From NCBI RefSeq assembly GCF_023008165.1, contig NZ_JAKQZA010000002.1:1-64000 (forward strand): a DNA stretch of 64,000 bases, in the 5' to 3' direction. The first letter of the stretch is position 1. Every line of letters begins with the position of its first letter. Below the pieces are notes generated by a model, which did not search any database, had not been told where the DNA came from, and saw only the letters and a program-made list of their open reading frames with translations. The DNA comes from Kordiimonas laminariae. Its GTDB lineage: Bacteria; Pseudomonadota; Alphaproteobacteria; Sphingomonadales; Kordiimonadaceae. This document shows positions 43,541 to 52,044 of the stretch, piece after piece. The translations under genes were made by a program, and so were the position numbers.

Positions 43541-45151
43541 ATGTCTGATTGGACGTATTCAAAACTATTCCAGCCTGGTGTTGATGAAACACCATACAGA
43601 AAAATCACCTCTGATTATGTTTCAACCATAGAGGTTGACGGACGACAAATTCTTAAAGTTGATGACAAGGGGCTGGAGCTACTTGCAAAAGAAGCGATGG
43701 CAGATATCGCACACCTTTTGCGGCCCGGCCATCTTCAACAGCTCGCTGATATCCTTGATGATGATGAAGCCAGTGACAATGACCGTTTTGTTGCTAAAGA
43801 GCTTCTGAAAAACGCTAACATCGCAGCAGGCCGCGTGCTTCCAAGCTGTCAGGATACAGGCACTGCAATTATTGTTGGTAAAAAAGGCCAGCACGTTTGG
43901 ACAGACGGGGATGATGGCGCGCCTCTTACCCAAGGCGTGATGCGTACTTATACAGAAACCAACCTGCGTTACAGCCAGATGGCCCCTCTTTCCATGTATA
44001 AAGAGGTGAACACAAAGAATAACACACCTGCACAGATTGATCTCTATTCCACAACAGGTAACGAATACCATTTCCTCTTCATGGCGAAGGGTGGCGGCAG
44101 TGCCAACAAAACCTTCCTGTTCCAGCAAACCCCGGCATCTCTGCGCGAAGACAAGATGCTGGCTTTCCTTGAAGAGAAAATTAAAACGCTAGGCACGTCC
44201 GCCTGCCCGCCATATCACTTGGCAATTTGTATTGGCGGCCTTTCTGCAGAGCAAAATCTGGCGACAGTGAAAAAGGCCTCGGCTCGTGATTATGACAATC
44301 TTCCAACAGAAGGTGATGCAACAGGCCGTGCGTTCCGTGATGTGGAAATGGAAAAGCAAATCCACAAGATGACACAGAACCTCGGCATCGGTGCCCAGTT
44401 CGGCGGTAAATACTTCTGCCACGATGTACGTGTTATTCGCCTGCCGCGCCACGGCGCCAGCCTGCCTGTAGGCATTGGTGTTTCTTGTTCTGCTGACCGT
44501 CAGGCAAAAGGCAAGATCACTCCGGAAGGTATCTTCCTAGAGCAACTAGAGACTGATCCAGCCAAGTATCAACCAGATGTAACGGAAGAAAACCTTTCTG
44601 AAGAAGTGGTAAAGGTTGATCTGAACCGACCGATGAAAGAAGTGTTGGCTGAACTTTCACAGTATCCAATCAAAACGCGCCTTTCACTTACAGGGACGAT
44701 CGTTGTTGCCCGCGATCTGGCCCATGCACGTGTACAAGCGAATATGGAAGCTGGCGCTGAGATGCCATCATATTTTAAAGATCACATCATTTATTATGCT
44801 GGCCCTGCCAAAACACCCGAGGGTTATGCGTCAGGCAGCTTTGGCCCAACCACCGCAGGCCGTATGGATAGCTATGTTGGCCCATTCCAGAAACTTGGCG
44901 GTAGCATGATCAGCCTTGCAAAAGGTAACCGCTCCCGCGATGTAACAAAAGCATGTGCTGAGCACGGCGGTTTTTATCTGGGTTCTATTGGCGGCCCTGC
45001 TGCGATCCTTGCAAAGAACAATATCAAGAAAGTGGAAGTGCTTGATTTTGAAGACCTGGGCATGGAAGCTGTTTGGAAAATCGAGGTAGAAGACTTCCCA
45101 GCCTTTATCGTTGTAGACGACAAAGGCAACGATTTCTTCCAAGCGCTTTAA
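43541..45151 (+). CDS. class I fumarate hydratase (iron-sulfur)
   Basis: 536 residues from the ATG at 43541 (AAGGG 8 bases upstream, matches the family start [11 protein letters not shown]). A citric-acid-cycle enzyme interconverting fumarate and malate with a [4Fe-4S] cluster. Cluster-type cysteines are visible in [10 protein letters not shown] (about 108), GVSCSADR and the [19 protein letters not shown] region. N-terminal alpha and C-terminal beta parts are fused in one chain, as in E. coli FumA/FumB. A strong terminator follows. Confidence 0.94.
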   Translation: MSDWTYSKLFQPGVDETPYRKITSDYVSTIEVDGRQILKVDDKGLELLAKEAMADIAHLLRPGHLQQLADILDDDEASDNDRFVAKELLKNANIAAGRVLPSCQDTGTAIIVGKKGQHVWTDGDDGAPLTQGVMRTYTETNLRYSQMAPLSMYKEVNTKNNTPAQIDLYSTTGNEYHFLFMAKGGGSANKTFLFQQTPASLREDKMLAFLEEKIKTLGTSACPPYHLAICIGGLSAEQNLATVKKASARDYDNLPTEGDATGRAFRDVEMEKQIHKMTQNLGIGAQFGGKYFCHDVRVIRLPRHGASLPVGIGVSCSADRQAKGKITPEGIFLEQLETDPAKYQPDVTEENLSEEVVKVDLNRPMKEVLAELSQYPIKTRLSLTGTIVVARDLAHARVQANMEAGAEMPSYFKDHIIYYAGPAKTPEGYASGSFGPTTAGRMDSYVGPFQKLGGSMISLAKGNRSRDVTKACAEHGGFYLGSIGGPAAILAKNNIKKVEVLDFEDLGMEAVWKIEVEDFPAFIVVDDKGNDFFQAL

Positions 45152-45156
45152 ACAAT

Positions 45157-45197
45157 AAAAAGCAGGCTGGCGGAGAAAACACCAGCCTGCTTTTTTT
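45157..45197 (+). terminator. bidirectional terminator
   Basis: AAAAAGCAGGCTGG pairs with CCAGCCTGCTTTTT around an 11-base loop, with extra T residues on the plus side and A residues on the left. It serves the fumarase gene and probably the convergent operon ending at 45210. Confidence 0.93.
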
Positions 45198-45209
45198 AAC
45201 TTCAAACAG

Positions 45210-45668
45210 TTAAATACCGATTAAGGTAGTCCGTACTCTGCCAGCAATAAATTTCCCCGCTGTGCTTCCAAATTTAGTGACCTTTTCCTGAAAACCGTCC
45301 AGCTCCCCTTTCAAGGTGCCCGTCGCGGTATTCAGTGCATTAATCTGTTTCTGCATCTCATCACTATTTTCAATACTGCCTTGAACTGCTCCAGCGGCAT
45401 CTCTAATAGCCTGTAACTGTGCTCTTAACGAGGTAACCGTATCATCCAACTCCTTACGGGCTTCTGCGATATCGGCATCAAAAGCGGTAATCACGCCGGT
45501 GCTATCATTAGTGAATTTATCTAACTTTTCGGCTACAGCCCCTACAAAGTCTTCAACAACCTTATCAACCGCAGCATCAACATTTACTTTGGTACGGCCT
45601 ACAACTTCAGCTGTTTCAGCATCCATGTTTTGTTCTACGATATCCCAATTTAAGCGAAACTTACTCAT
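45210..45668 (-). CDS. small coiled-coil protein, unknown
   Basis: 152 residues, soluble and almost fully helical. Heptad-like segments occupy about 25-130 (VDAAVDKVVEDFVGAVAEKLDKF, IAEARKELDDTVTSLRAQL, MQKQINALNTATGTLKGEL). No signal peptide, so cytoplasmic. AGGAGGGG precedes the ATG by 5 bases, a very strong site. Last gene of a three-gene unit with the lipoprotein and polytopic protein genes, 9 bases after the lipoprotein stop. No family recognised. Confidence 0.7.
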   Translation of the reverse strand: MSKFRLNWDIVEQNMDAETAEVVGRTKVNVDAAVDKVVEDFVGAVAEKLDKFTNDSTGVITAFDADIAEARKELDDTVTSLRAQLQAIRDAAGAVQGSIENSDEMQKQINALNTATGTLKGELDGFQEKVTKFGSTAGKFIAGRVRTTLIGI

Positions 45669-45677
45669 AATCCCCTC

Positions 45678-46805
45678 CTATAATGCTGCCGGTTGTTTTA
45701 TAACGTTATCAACCACGGGCTCGATGCTTTCCTTCACTTTCTTTTGTAAGGCATCAAGCGCATCCGATTTAAAGTCAGAAAAAACAGAACGTGCGGTTTC
45801 TTCTACATCATCTAAATCGTCAGCAAGTTCTTCCTTAACAGCTCCCAAAAGGTCCTTACCAGAAGTCTTCAAATCATCAGCACTCACAGCGCCAGATTTC
45901 GACGAGAACGCTCCAGCTATCAGCCCCTGCCCAAAAGAGCGAAGACCTAACTGGAAGAATGAATTCTTTCCAAAACCCGATGATTCAAGCTGCCTTTTAA
46001 TTTGCACAGCACCGTTTGAGATTGCTTCCTGCGATGTAAGTACTAGATCATAACCCTCAGGCACTGTTGGATCAGGGCCTAAATCAATATCTTCTTTTGT
46101 AAGAACTGGCATATCCTCCAGCGCTTTGACATATTTAGCATCAATCTTCGCGTAGATTTCCTGACGTTTACCTTTGAGCTTTTCCAAAGCTTCTTCTTCT
46201 GCAGCTTCCAAGGCCTTAATACCTCTTTCATATGCAGTAAGCCTGATATCTAGATACGCTGCGGCAGCAGCCATATATTTTGCGTCAGCATCTTTCACCT
46301 CAAGCGCCACATCTTTGTCGTTTGGAAATTTCTTTTGTTTTTCCCGCGCGGCAAGCGATAACTGTTCAAGAGCATTTGCCCGGTGCTGCAGCTCTTGCAT
46401 TTCTTTATCCAGCTGCTGGTCCAACAGCTGAAGAGCTGTTTTCTTATCTGCCCGCACGGCTGTAATCGTTTCAAAATAGAGCGTGTCGATCTTTGCGAGA
46501 GCTGTTGCCTTAATTTGTTTTAAGGGCTCAACTGCCTGCTTATTTTCTTCGTTCAACCGACCTTCTAAAAGACTTCGCAGTGTCTCACGTGTCTTAATAT
46601 GCGCCGCCACCTGTTGTTCATGGTTCTTTTTCAATTGCTCAACAGCCAGTTTTGCATTCGCAGAGGTATGTTCAACCTGCGTGGCCACCTGTATCGCCCC
46701 GTCCTTGCCCACACATGCGCCCAAGGTTACTGACACCCCTAAAATAAGCAGTAGTTTCTGTGGTGAAGCACTTAGGTGCATTTTATCAAAAAGCTTCAAA
46801 ATCAT
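45678..46805 (-). CDS. coiled-coil lipoprotein, unknown
   Basis: 375 residues from the ATG at 46805 (AGGGGA 7 bases upstream). A lipobox LGAC ends the signal region (LLLILGVSVTLGAC), giving a lipid-anchored Cys near residue 30. There follows a long Lys/Glu-rich helical region (about 45-215, e.g. VEQLKKNHEQQVAAHIKTRETL, RANALEQLSLAAREKQKKF), then a shorter C-terminal helical part. Probably attached to a membrane facing the periplasm. I do not recognise a family. Middle gene of the three-gene unit. Confidence 0.75.
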   Translation of the reverse strand: MILKLFDKMHLSASPQKLLLILGVSVTLGACVGKDGAIQVATQVEHTSANAKLAVEQLKKNHEQQVAAHIKTRETLRSLLEGRLNEENKQAVEPLKQIKATALAKIDTLYFETITAVRADKKTALQLLDQQLDKEMQELQHRANALEQLSLAAREKQKKFPNDKDVALEVKDADAKYMAAAAAYLDIRLTAYERGIKALEAAEEEALEKLKGKRQEIYAKIDAKYVKALEDMPVLTKEDIDLGPDPTVPEGYDLVLTSQEAISNGAVQIKRQLESSGFGKNSFFQLGLRSFGQGLIAGAFSSKSGAVSADDLKTSGKDLLGAVKEELADDLDDVEETARSVFSDFKSDALDALQKKVKESIEPVVDNVIKQPAAL

Positions 46806-46819
46806 TATAGTTCCCCTCA

Positions 46820-48055
46820 CTATTTGCTCACCGCTGCAGCTTTGGCTTTGTCAGAAACCTTATCAACCTCCAGTGCCAGATTGGATTTCACAGCATCTTT
46901 CAAGACCACCTTAAACTCTTCAAAGTTTCCGGGTTTGTTGTCGTTAAAACTGACATCGGCCAGTCTTTTCCTCGCAGCTTGCCCATATTGAACATCGATC
47001 TTGGCTTCCGCCAAACCGAACCGAGGAATAATTTTATTGATTGCTTCTTTAAGAATACCTGTGAGACGTTCACTCGCGAAGCCTGCGGAGAAAGCAAAAA
47101 TTAGAAACCACGGTAAATTTGATAGATTCACCTGCGCGTTAGTTACTCCGGCAATGACAAATGCCACCACAATCAGTGCTACAACTGGCGCAATAAGAAG
47201 CTGTGGAAACACAAGAAGGAAACGCGTCGCGCTATACGGTGTCGCTGGGTTACCATCAGTTGATTTATATTCAGGCAAGCTCGCTCTAGTAGCTTTGGAT
47301 AGGGATACAAGCGTATTCAACAAAACCCCTACCAATGACCAAAACACCAATTCAAAGATCCAGCCATATCCATCATGATAGAGCCATAAGAACTTTAAAT
47401 CGTAATCCTTTGCAACAGCATCATCATAGAGCTTTTGGACAACTTTTTTTTCATTTGCGATTTGTTTGCGCAGACTTTCGATTAAATATTCAATCTGCGT
47501 AGACTTATTCTCATAGAACTTACTACGGTTTACCTCAAACCACGCAGTTAAAGCGGTAAGGTCTGCAGCTTTATATTCTGCATCAGTAGCAGGCAGAATA
47601 CCTTGTTCATTGATTTTTGCGATGCCAGCCCTATCCAAAATCTGTGGTAAACTAATATCGAGACGCCGTGCTAATCTACCAGCGTTATCCAGGATAGATT
47701 TTCGCTCCTCAAAGGCAACTTCCCTTTGTTTTTTAAAACTGGCATCCAATTCCTCAACAATCTCTTTTGATCGTTCTGGAGAGAAGAACTTCGCTAAGAT
47801 ATCCTTTTTCACATCAACTTCGAGATATCCAACGGGCATAATTTCAAAAGCATCGCCCCACGGTTTATCCGGAACGTCTCGAAAAATGTGCACAAACGTA
47901 TAGAAAACGAATAAAATGACCATGATAGCCATGGTAAAAGCAAAGGCCTTTGCCTTACTTCGAAAAGCCAGCAATAAGCTTGTTGAAAAATCATCTGATG
48001 GTGCTGTACGCGATTGATTTGCTGCCATCTGATATGGTGGTGTATTTGATGCCAT
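46820..48055 (-). CDS. polytopic membrane protein with coiled-coil loop, unknown
   Basis: 411 residues from the ATG at 48055 (GAGGGGG 5 bases upstream). One membrane helix at about 38-58; a roughly 150-residue helical, charged region (SKEIVEELDASFKKQREVAFEERKS, YLIESLRKQIANEKKVVQKLY); then three more membrane helices (about 216-240, 268-290 and 299-318). The last ends in FAFSAGFASERLTGILKEA, an AGF-x-ER motif at the membrane edge seen in other uncharacterised envelope proteins (recollection, uncertain). The C-terminal tail is probably cytoplasmic. First gene of the unit; function unknown. Confidence 0.75.
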   Translation of the reverse strand: MASNTPPYQMAANQSRTAPSDDFSTSLLLAFRSKAKAFAFTMAIMVILFVFYTFVHIFRDVPDKPWGDAFEIMPVGYLEVDVKKDILAKFFSPERSKEIVEELDASFKKQREVAFEERKSILDNAGRLARRLDISLPQILDRAGIAKINEQGILPATDAEYKAADLTALTAWFEVNRSKFYENKSTQIEYLIESLRKQIANEKKVVQKLYDDAVAKDYDLKFLWLYHDGYGWIFELVFWSLVGVLLNTLVSLSKATRASLPEYKSTDGNPATPYSATRFLLVFPQLLIAPVVALIVVAFVIAGVTNAQVNLSNLPWFLIFAFSAGFASERLTGILKEAINKIIPRFGLAEAKIDVQYGQAARKRLADVSFNDNKPGNFEEFKVVLKDAVKSNLALEVDKVSDKAKAAAVSK

Positions 48056-48432
48056 ATCTGCCCCCTCACTGCAAAGTTCGGAGGATGCTATCATTAAGTG
48101 TTATTCAACCTAAGAAAAATCCTTAAAATATTATTAAAATATTCTCCAACAAGAAAGTTACATTATATTTATCAATATCTTATATTATACATATTTAACC
48201 AAAAAAGCTAAGCACCACCGAACACTTTAAAATTGAACATCAACTTTTAATTTTATTCTATAAAGATTAAAACAAACGACTCGCTAAAGTGTTGCAACTA
48301 TTAGCTATATATTATCCCTTTCACGCTATGTGTATAACTGGTTTTCCTTGATTTCTGTCGTTTCAAGGCCTAGAAGCCGCCTTTAAGACTCTCACAGGAA
48401 GCAGAGTAATCCCCAACACAAGGGCCAACACC
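48056..48432. promoter_or_regulatory. A+T-rich divergent promoter region
   Basis: 377 bases without a credible gene, much richer in A+T than its surroundings. TTAAAATATT occurs twice with an 11-bp period (48123-48132 and 48134-48143), in phase with the helix, about 70-90 bases upstream of the three-gene operon; on that strand it resembles an UP-element or AT-tract array. No RNA gene was recognised. The sulP promoter must also lie here. Confidence 0.4.
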
Positions 48433-49974
48433 GTGTCTAAACCGTTTGCTATTCCAAAGCTGTCACTCTCTGAGTATAAAACCGAAACCCTTTCCGGGCT
48501 TACCGTTGCCTTGGCGCTAGTACCAGAGGCAGTAGCGTTTGCCTTTGTTGCACAAGTTAATCCTCTTGTAGGCCTTTATGCCGCCTTTATCGTAGGCCTT
48601 GTAACAGCACTTATCGGCGGTCGCCCTGGCATGATTTCGGGCGCGACAGGCGCACTTGCTGTTGTGATGGTAAGCTTGGTAGTTACCCACGGTGTACAGT
48701 ATCTGTTCGCAACAGTTATCCTTATGGGAATACTCCAGATATTTGCCGGAGCTTTTAAGCTCGGGAAATTCATCAGGATGGTACCTCATCCAGTAATGTT
48801 AGGTTTTGTAAACGGTCTTGCTATCGTTATTTTCCTAGCGCAGCTTGGCCAGTTCAAAGTGGCGGGTACTGGCGAATGGATGCCGACAGACCAGCTTACA
48901 ATGATGCTTGGTCTCAGCTTCCTTACAATGGGAACTATCTGGCTTGGTTCCAAGTATGTGAAGGCGTTCCCGGCCCCGCTTCTCGGAATTCTTGTTGTTT
49001 CAGCCATCGTGATTGGCTTTAACATTGATGTACCGCGCGTAGGTGATATGGCTTCTATCAGCGGTGGTTTACCTGACTTCGCTGTTCCTGATGTGCCGTT
49101 CAATTTTGAAACATTCAAAATTATCTTCCCGTACGCAGTAATCCTGGCGGCAATTGGTCTTATTGAATCTTTGCTAACACTTAATCTAGTTGCTGAAATT
49201 ACGGATGAAAAAGGCGGCACCAGCCAAGAATGTTTCGCACAAGGCGCGGCTAACTTTATTACTGGCTTCTTTGGCGGTATGGGCGGCTGTGCCATGATTG
49301 GTCAATCCATGATCAACGTAAACTCAGGTGGTCGTACCCGTGTTGCTGGAACACTGGCTGCGGTGTTTCTTCTGATCTTTATTCTGTTTGCCAGCAGCCT
49401 GATTGAACAAATTCCACTCGCAGCCCTTGTTGGTGTGATGTTTATGGTGGTAATTGGCACCTTCGCATGGTCCAGCTTCCGTATTATCAACAAAATCCCG
49501 AAAGCAGATGCTTTTGTTCTTATTCTGGTGTCTGGCGTAACGGTTGCCAGCGATCTTGCCATCGCAGTGATAGTAGGCGTTATTGTTTCGGCGCTTGTAT
49601 TTGCATGGCAGGCTGCGAAACGGATTGGCGCAAACACAAGCGTGGATGATAAAGGCCAGAAAATTTACGTAATGCACGGGCCGCTTTTCTTTGGTTCAAT
49701 TTCCAGCTTCAATGATCTGTTCAACCCGAAAACTGATCCAGACACTGTCGTGATTGATTTCATTGATACTCGTGTTTGGGATCATTCGGGTCTGCAGGCA
49801 ATTGATGCCCTCGCAGAACGTTATAAATCAGCAGGGAAAACGCTGAAACTACGCCACCTTAGCGCAGACTGCCAACACCTGTTAACAAAGGGTGGAAACA
49901 GGGTTGAAGTAGCACCAAGCGAAGATCCAGAATATGGTATCGCAATGGATTATGAAGGCCGGCTGGAACATTAA
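48433..49974 (+). CDS. SulP-family anion transporter with STAS domain
   Basis: 513 residues. About eleven to fourteen membrane helices begin after a short polar start; the SulP signature LSGLTVALALVPEAVAFAFVAQVNPLVGLYAAF lies at about 20-52. A C-terminal STAS domain (about 405-505) contains VIDFIDTRVWDHSGLQAID. Members carry sulfate, bicarbonate or dicarboxylates; the substrate cannot be read here. GTG start, AAGGG 9 bases upstream; a terminator follows. Confidence 0.92.
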   Translation: MSKPFAIPKLSLSEYKTETLSGLTVALALVPEAVAFAFVAQVNPLVGLYAAFIVGLVTALIGGRPGMISGATGALAVVMVSLVVTHGVQYLFATVILMGILQIFAGAFKLGKFIRMVPHPVMLGFVNGLAIVIFLAQLGQFKVAGTGEWMPTDQLTMMLGLSFLTMGTIWLGSKYVKAFPAPLLGILVVSAIVIGFNIDVPRVGDMASISGGLPDFAVPDVPFNFETFKIIFPYAVILAAIGLIESLLTLNLVAEITDEKGGTSQECFAQGAANFITGFFGGMGGCAMIGQSMINVNSGGRTRVAGTLAAVFLLIFILFASSLIEQIPLAALVGVMFMVVIGTFAWSSFRIINKIPKADAFVLILVSGVTVASDLAIAVIVGVIVSALVFAWQAAKRIGANTSVDDKGQKIYVMHGPLFFGSISSFNDLFNPKTDPDTVVIDFIDTRVWDHSGLQAIDALAERYKSAGKTLKLRHLSADCQHLLTKGGNRVEVAPSEDPEYGIAMDYEGRLEH

Positions 49975-50002
49975 GGCGGCTCAAAACAACCGCATTTAGG
50001 AG

Positions 50003-50030
50003 AAGGGAAGCTAATACAGCTTCCCTTTTT
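50003..50030 (+). terminator. terminator of the sulP gene
   Basis: AAGGGAAGCT/AGCTTCCCTT stem of 10 bp, 5-base loop, then T residues, 29 bases past the stop. Confidence 0.9.
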
Positions 50031-50119
50031 CATTGGTTGACATAAAGCCTTCTTCCGCCCAAGCTAACATTTGGGCACGGGTACAGTAATGATGCTGACC
50101 CCAGAATTTGTGAGGGGCT

Positions 50120-50584
50120 ATGAGTTTCGCAATCAGAGACGCAACACCAGATGATCTGGAAGCAACATACGGCTTAGCACAAGCTATGGCCGTGAATGAT
50201 GAAGCTGAGGAATATTTCCAAATCACCAAAGAACAGTTTGCCGATGCAGCTTTTGGTGAAGGCAAACGCTTCAATATTTTAGTTGCGGAAGAAGAAGGTA
50301 ACGTTGTGGGAATGGCAACCTACTATGAACGTTTCCATATCTGGTTTGGCGAAGACCTGATCGAGATTGATGATCTCTATGTAAGCAATGATGCCCGTGG
50401 GCACGGTATTGGCTCCAAACTCCTCAAGGAAATTGGCCGCATGGGTAAAGAACGTGGTGTTCATATCCGTTGGGGTGTAGAGCGAGAAAACTTCAGCACC
50501 ATTGCTTTTTACCGCCGCATGGGCGTGGAATACCACAACAAGGGTATCTGCATCTGGGCACCAGAAGACGTTCAGGTAGATTAA
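50120..50584 (+). CDS. GNAT-family N-acetyltransferase
   Basis: 154 residues. GNAT order is clear: FAIRDATPDDLEATYGLA at the start, IEIDDLYVSNDARGHGIGSKLLKEIGRMGKE (about 89-119) with the acetyl-CoA loop RGHGIG, and ERENFSTIAFYRRMGVEYH near the end. It resembles diamine/amino-acid acetyltransferases (inference). GAGGGG precedes the ATG. Its stop abuts the stop of the convergent alkC-like gene. Confidence 0.87.
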   Translation: MSFAIRDATPDDLEATYGLAQAMAVNDEAEEYFQITKEQFADAAFGEGKRFNILVAEEEGNVVGMATYYERFHIWFGEDLIEIDDLYVSNDARGHGIGSKLLKEIGRMGKERGVHIRWGVERENFSTIAFYRRMGVEYHNKGICIWAPEDVQVD

Positions 50585-51712
50585 TCACATTACCAATGTG
50601 AACGGTTGCTTTGAGAGTGATACGCCGTTCACAATGATCTCAAGCTGGTGTTCACCAGCATAATATTTCCTTGTAGTGATTGGCTTGATGGCATGTTTGC
50701 GACCAGCTTTCAATGCACCCGTTTTATCTAGTTTCGTATCTTTCCATTTGAAAACCTTTGGTGCAGTGCTCCCGTTCGCTTTTACAAAGTGAATAGCATA
50801 ATCAACCATCACTCCCTGCTCTTTCACACCACCTGAAAAAGCTACATCAAACGCCAGCGCTTCACCGTAAACCACCTTGGATGTGTGGATACGGATATCA
50901 GCTTTCATTTTACCGACAGCACCATAATCGAAAGCCTGAAGAACACCTTTGTGCCCTTGTTTTATCAGCGTACGGCATGCATGCCTTACCAAGCGTTCTC
51001 GATTTTTACTGGCATCCTTAAGCCAATCTGCCGCTATACCAGCAACCAAATCAGGATGATCTTTCGCGATGTCGTTCAGATGATTAGCCACCGAGCGTCG
51101 CACATATTCTTCTTCATCATCCCTGAGCGCTTCCAGATACGGCAACATCGGTGCAGGATCAGTCACAAGCGCCTTAAGCTGTATCCCCCAAGGCAGCCGG
51201 GGCCTCGACCCTTCACTCACCAAACGCCGTACATGGCGGTTTTTATCCTTAATCCATTCCCTAAACACTGAGGCGCAATAATCGGGGTATTTAGCAATGA
51301 AAGGCCGTATCGCAAACTCAGCGCTAAACCGTTTCGTTAGTTCTTTCAAAACCGGCAGCGCCTTTTCTGGCACATCAATACCGCGTTTAGTGACTGCATC
51401 AATAAGCGGCCAAGCAGGAAAACCTCTTAGGCCCGTTTCATCACATTCTACAGGCGCAAGTTCCGTATTATCCTCTGCGGGATGCATAGCGCCTAAAAGT
51501 ATATTGGCAAATTCATCAAAACCAGCGGGTAAAAATCGATCAAGCCGATCAACAATCAACCCCACACGCTCTTTAAGCTCAAGCGCTTCAAGCGTTTCCA
51601 TACAACTGCAAATAAAATCATCACGCCTGAATGCAGGATAAGTACGTTTTAAAATATCAGCCATTAAGGTGATAACCTGTTCGTTAAATGCATTTTTAAA
51701 CGCTTCAGCCAT
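50585..51712 (-). CDS. AlkC-type DNA alkylation repair protein
   Basis: 375 residues. HEAT-repeat DNA glycosylase fold: AFKNAFNEQVITLMADILKRTYPAFRRDDFI at the start, and SEGSRPRLPWGIQLKALVTDPAPMLPYLEALRDDEEEYVRRSVANHLNDIAKDHPD-like HEAT units (about 165-215). The last 100 residues form an Ig-like domain (FDVAFSGGVKEQGVMVDYAIHFVK), as in the longer AlkC subgroup. It should excise N3-alkylated purines. No adaptive-response genes are adjacent. Divergent from the RHH gene. Confidence 0.85.
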   Translation of the reverse strand: MAEAFKNAFNEQVITLMADILKRTYPAFRRDDFICSCMETLEALELKERVGLIVDRLDRFLPAGFDEFANILLGAMHPAEDNTELAPVECDETGLRGFPAWPLIDAVTKRGIDVPEKALPVLKELTKRFSAEFAIRPFIAKYPDYCASVFREWIKDKNRHVRRLVSEGSRPRLPWGIQLKALVTDPAPMLPYLEALRDDEEEYVRRSVANHLNDIAKDHPDLVAGIAADWLKDASKNRERLVRHACRTLIKQGHKGVLQAFDYGAVGKMKADIRIHTSKVVYGEALAFDVAFSGGVKEQGVMVDYAIHFVKANGSTAPKVFKWKDTKLDKTGALKAGRKHAIKPITTRKYYAGEHQLEIIVNGVSLSKQPFTLVM

Positions 51713-51816
51713 ATTGAACTTCCAATAAAATGTTCACTTAATGTTCTCAAATTAACTAAACCTGTCAAAACCGCAAGATACTTGACGCATCTCTACTGCC
51801 ATGCAACAGACACTTT

Positions 51817-52044
51817 ATGTTTGATCTAGAAGAAGCCCAGCTTGAAAAACATTCGGTGACCATCTCAGGCCACCGCACGTCCATTTCGCTTGAACGGGGA
51901 TTTTGGAAGCATCTACGCGCGCTTGCGAAAGAACAAGATCTATCGGTTAATGAACTGGTACGCCAACTGGATGAAGCCAGAGCAGGCTCGCTTTCCGGCG
52001 CGCTTAGGGTTTTTGTCCTTCAGTCTCTTGAGAAGCAGCTTTAG
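51817..52044 (+). CDS. ribbon-helix-helix domain protein
   Basis: 75 residues. The RHH pattern is visible: strand HRTSISLERGFWKHL (about 19-33), helix ALAKEQDLSVNELVRQLDEA, then SLSGALRVFVLQSL. This matches the small stand-alone RHH proteins widespread in alphaproteobacteria, presumed dimeric DNA binders with unknown targets. Its last 41 bases are antisense to the end of the AsmA-like gene. The ribosome site is weak. Confidence 0.8.
   Translation: MFDLEEAQLEKHSVTISGHRTSISLERGFWKHLRALAKEQDLSVNELVRQLDEARAGSLSGALRVFVLQSLEKQL

Noticed and set aside
50011-50274. minus-strand frame whose end reads HKFWGQHHYCTRAQMLAWAEEG, protein-like
   Set aside because: Most of it is antisense to the GNAT gene start, no in-frame ATG, GTG or TTG lies near the protein-like part, and its end is the sulP terminator stem. 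It could be a gene remnant but is not callable.
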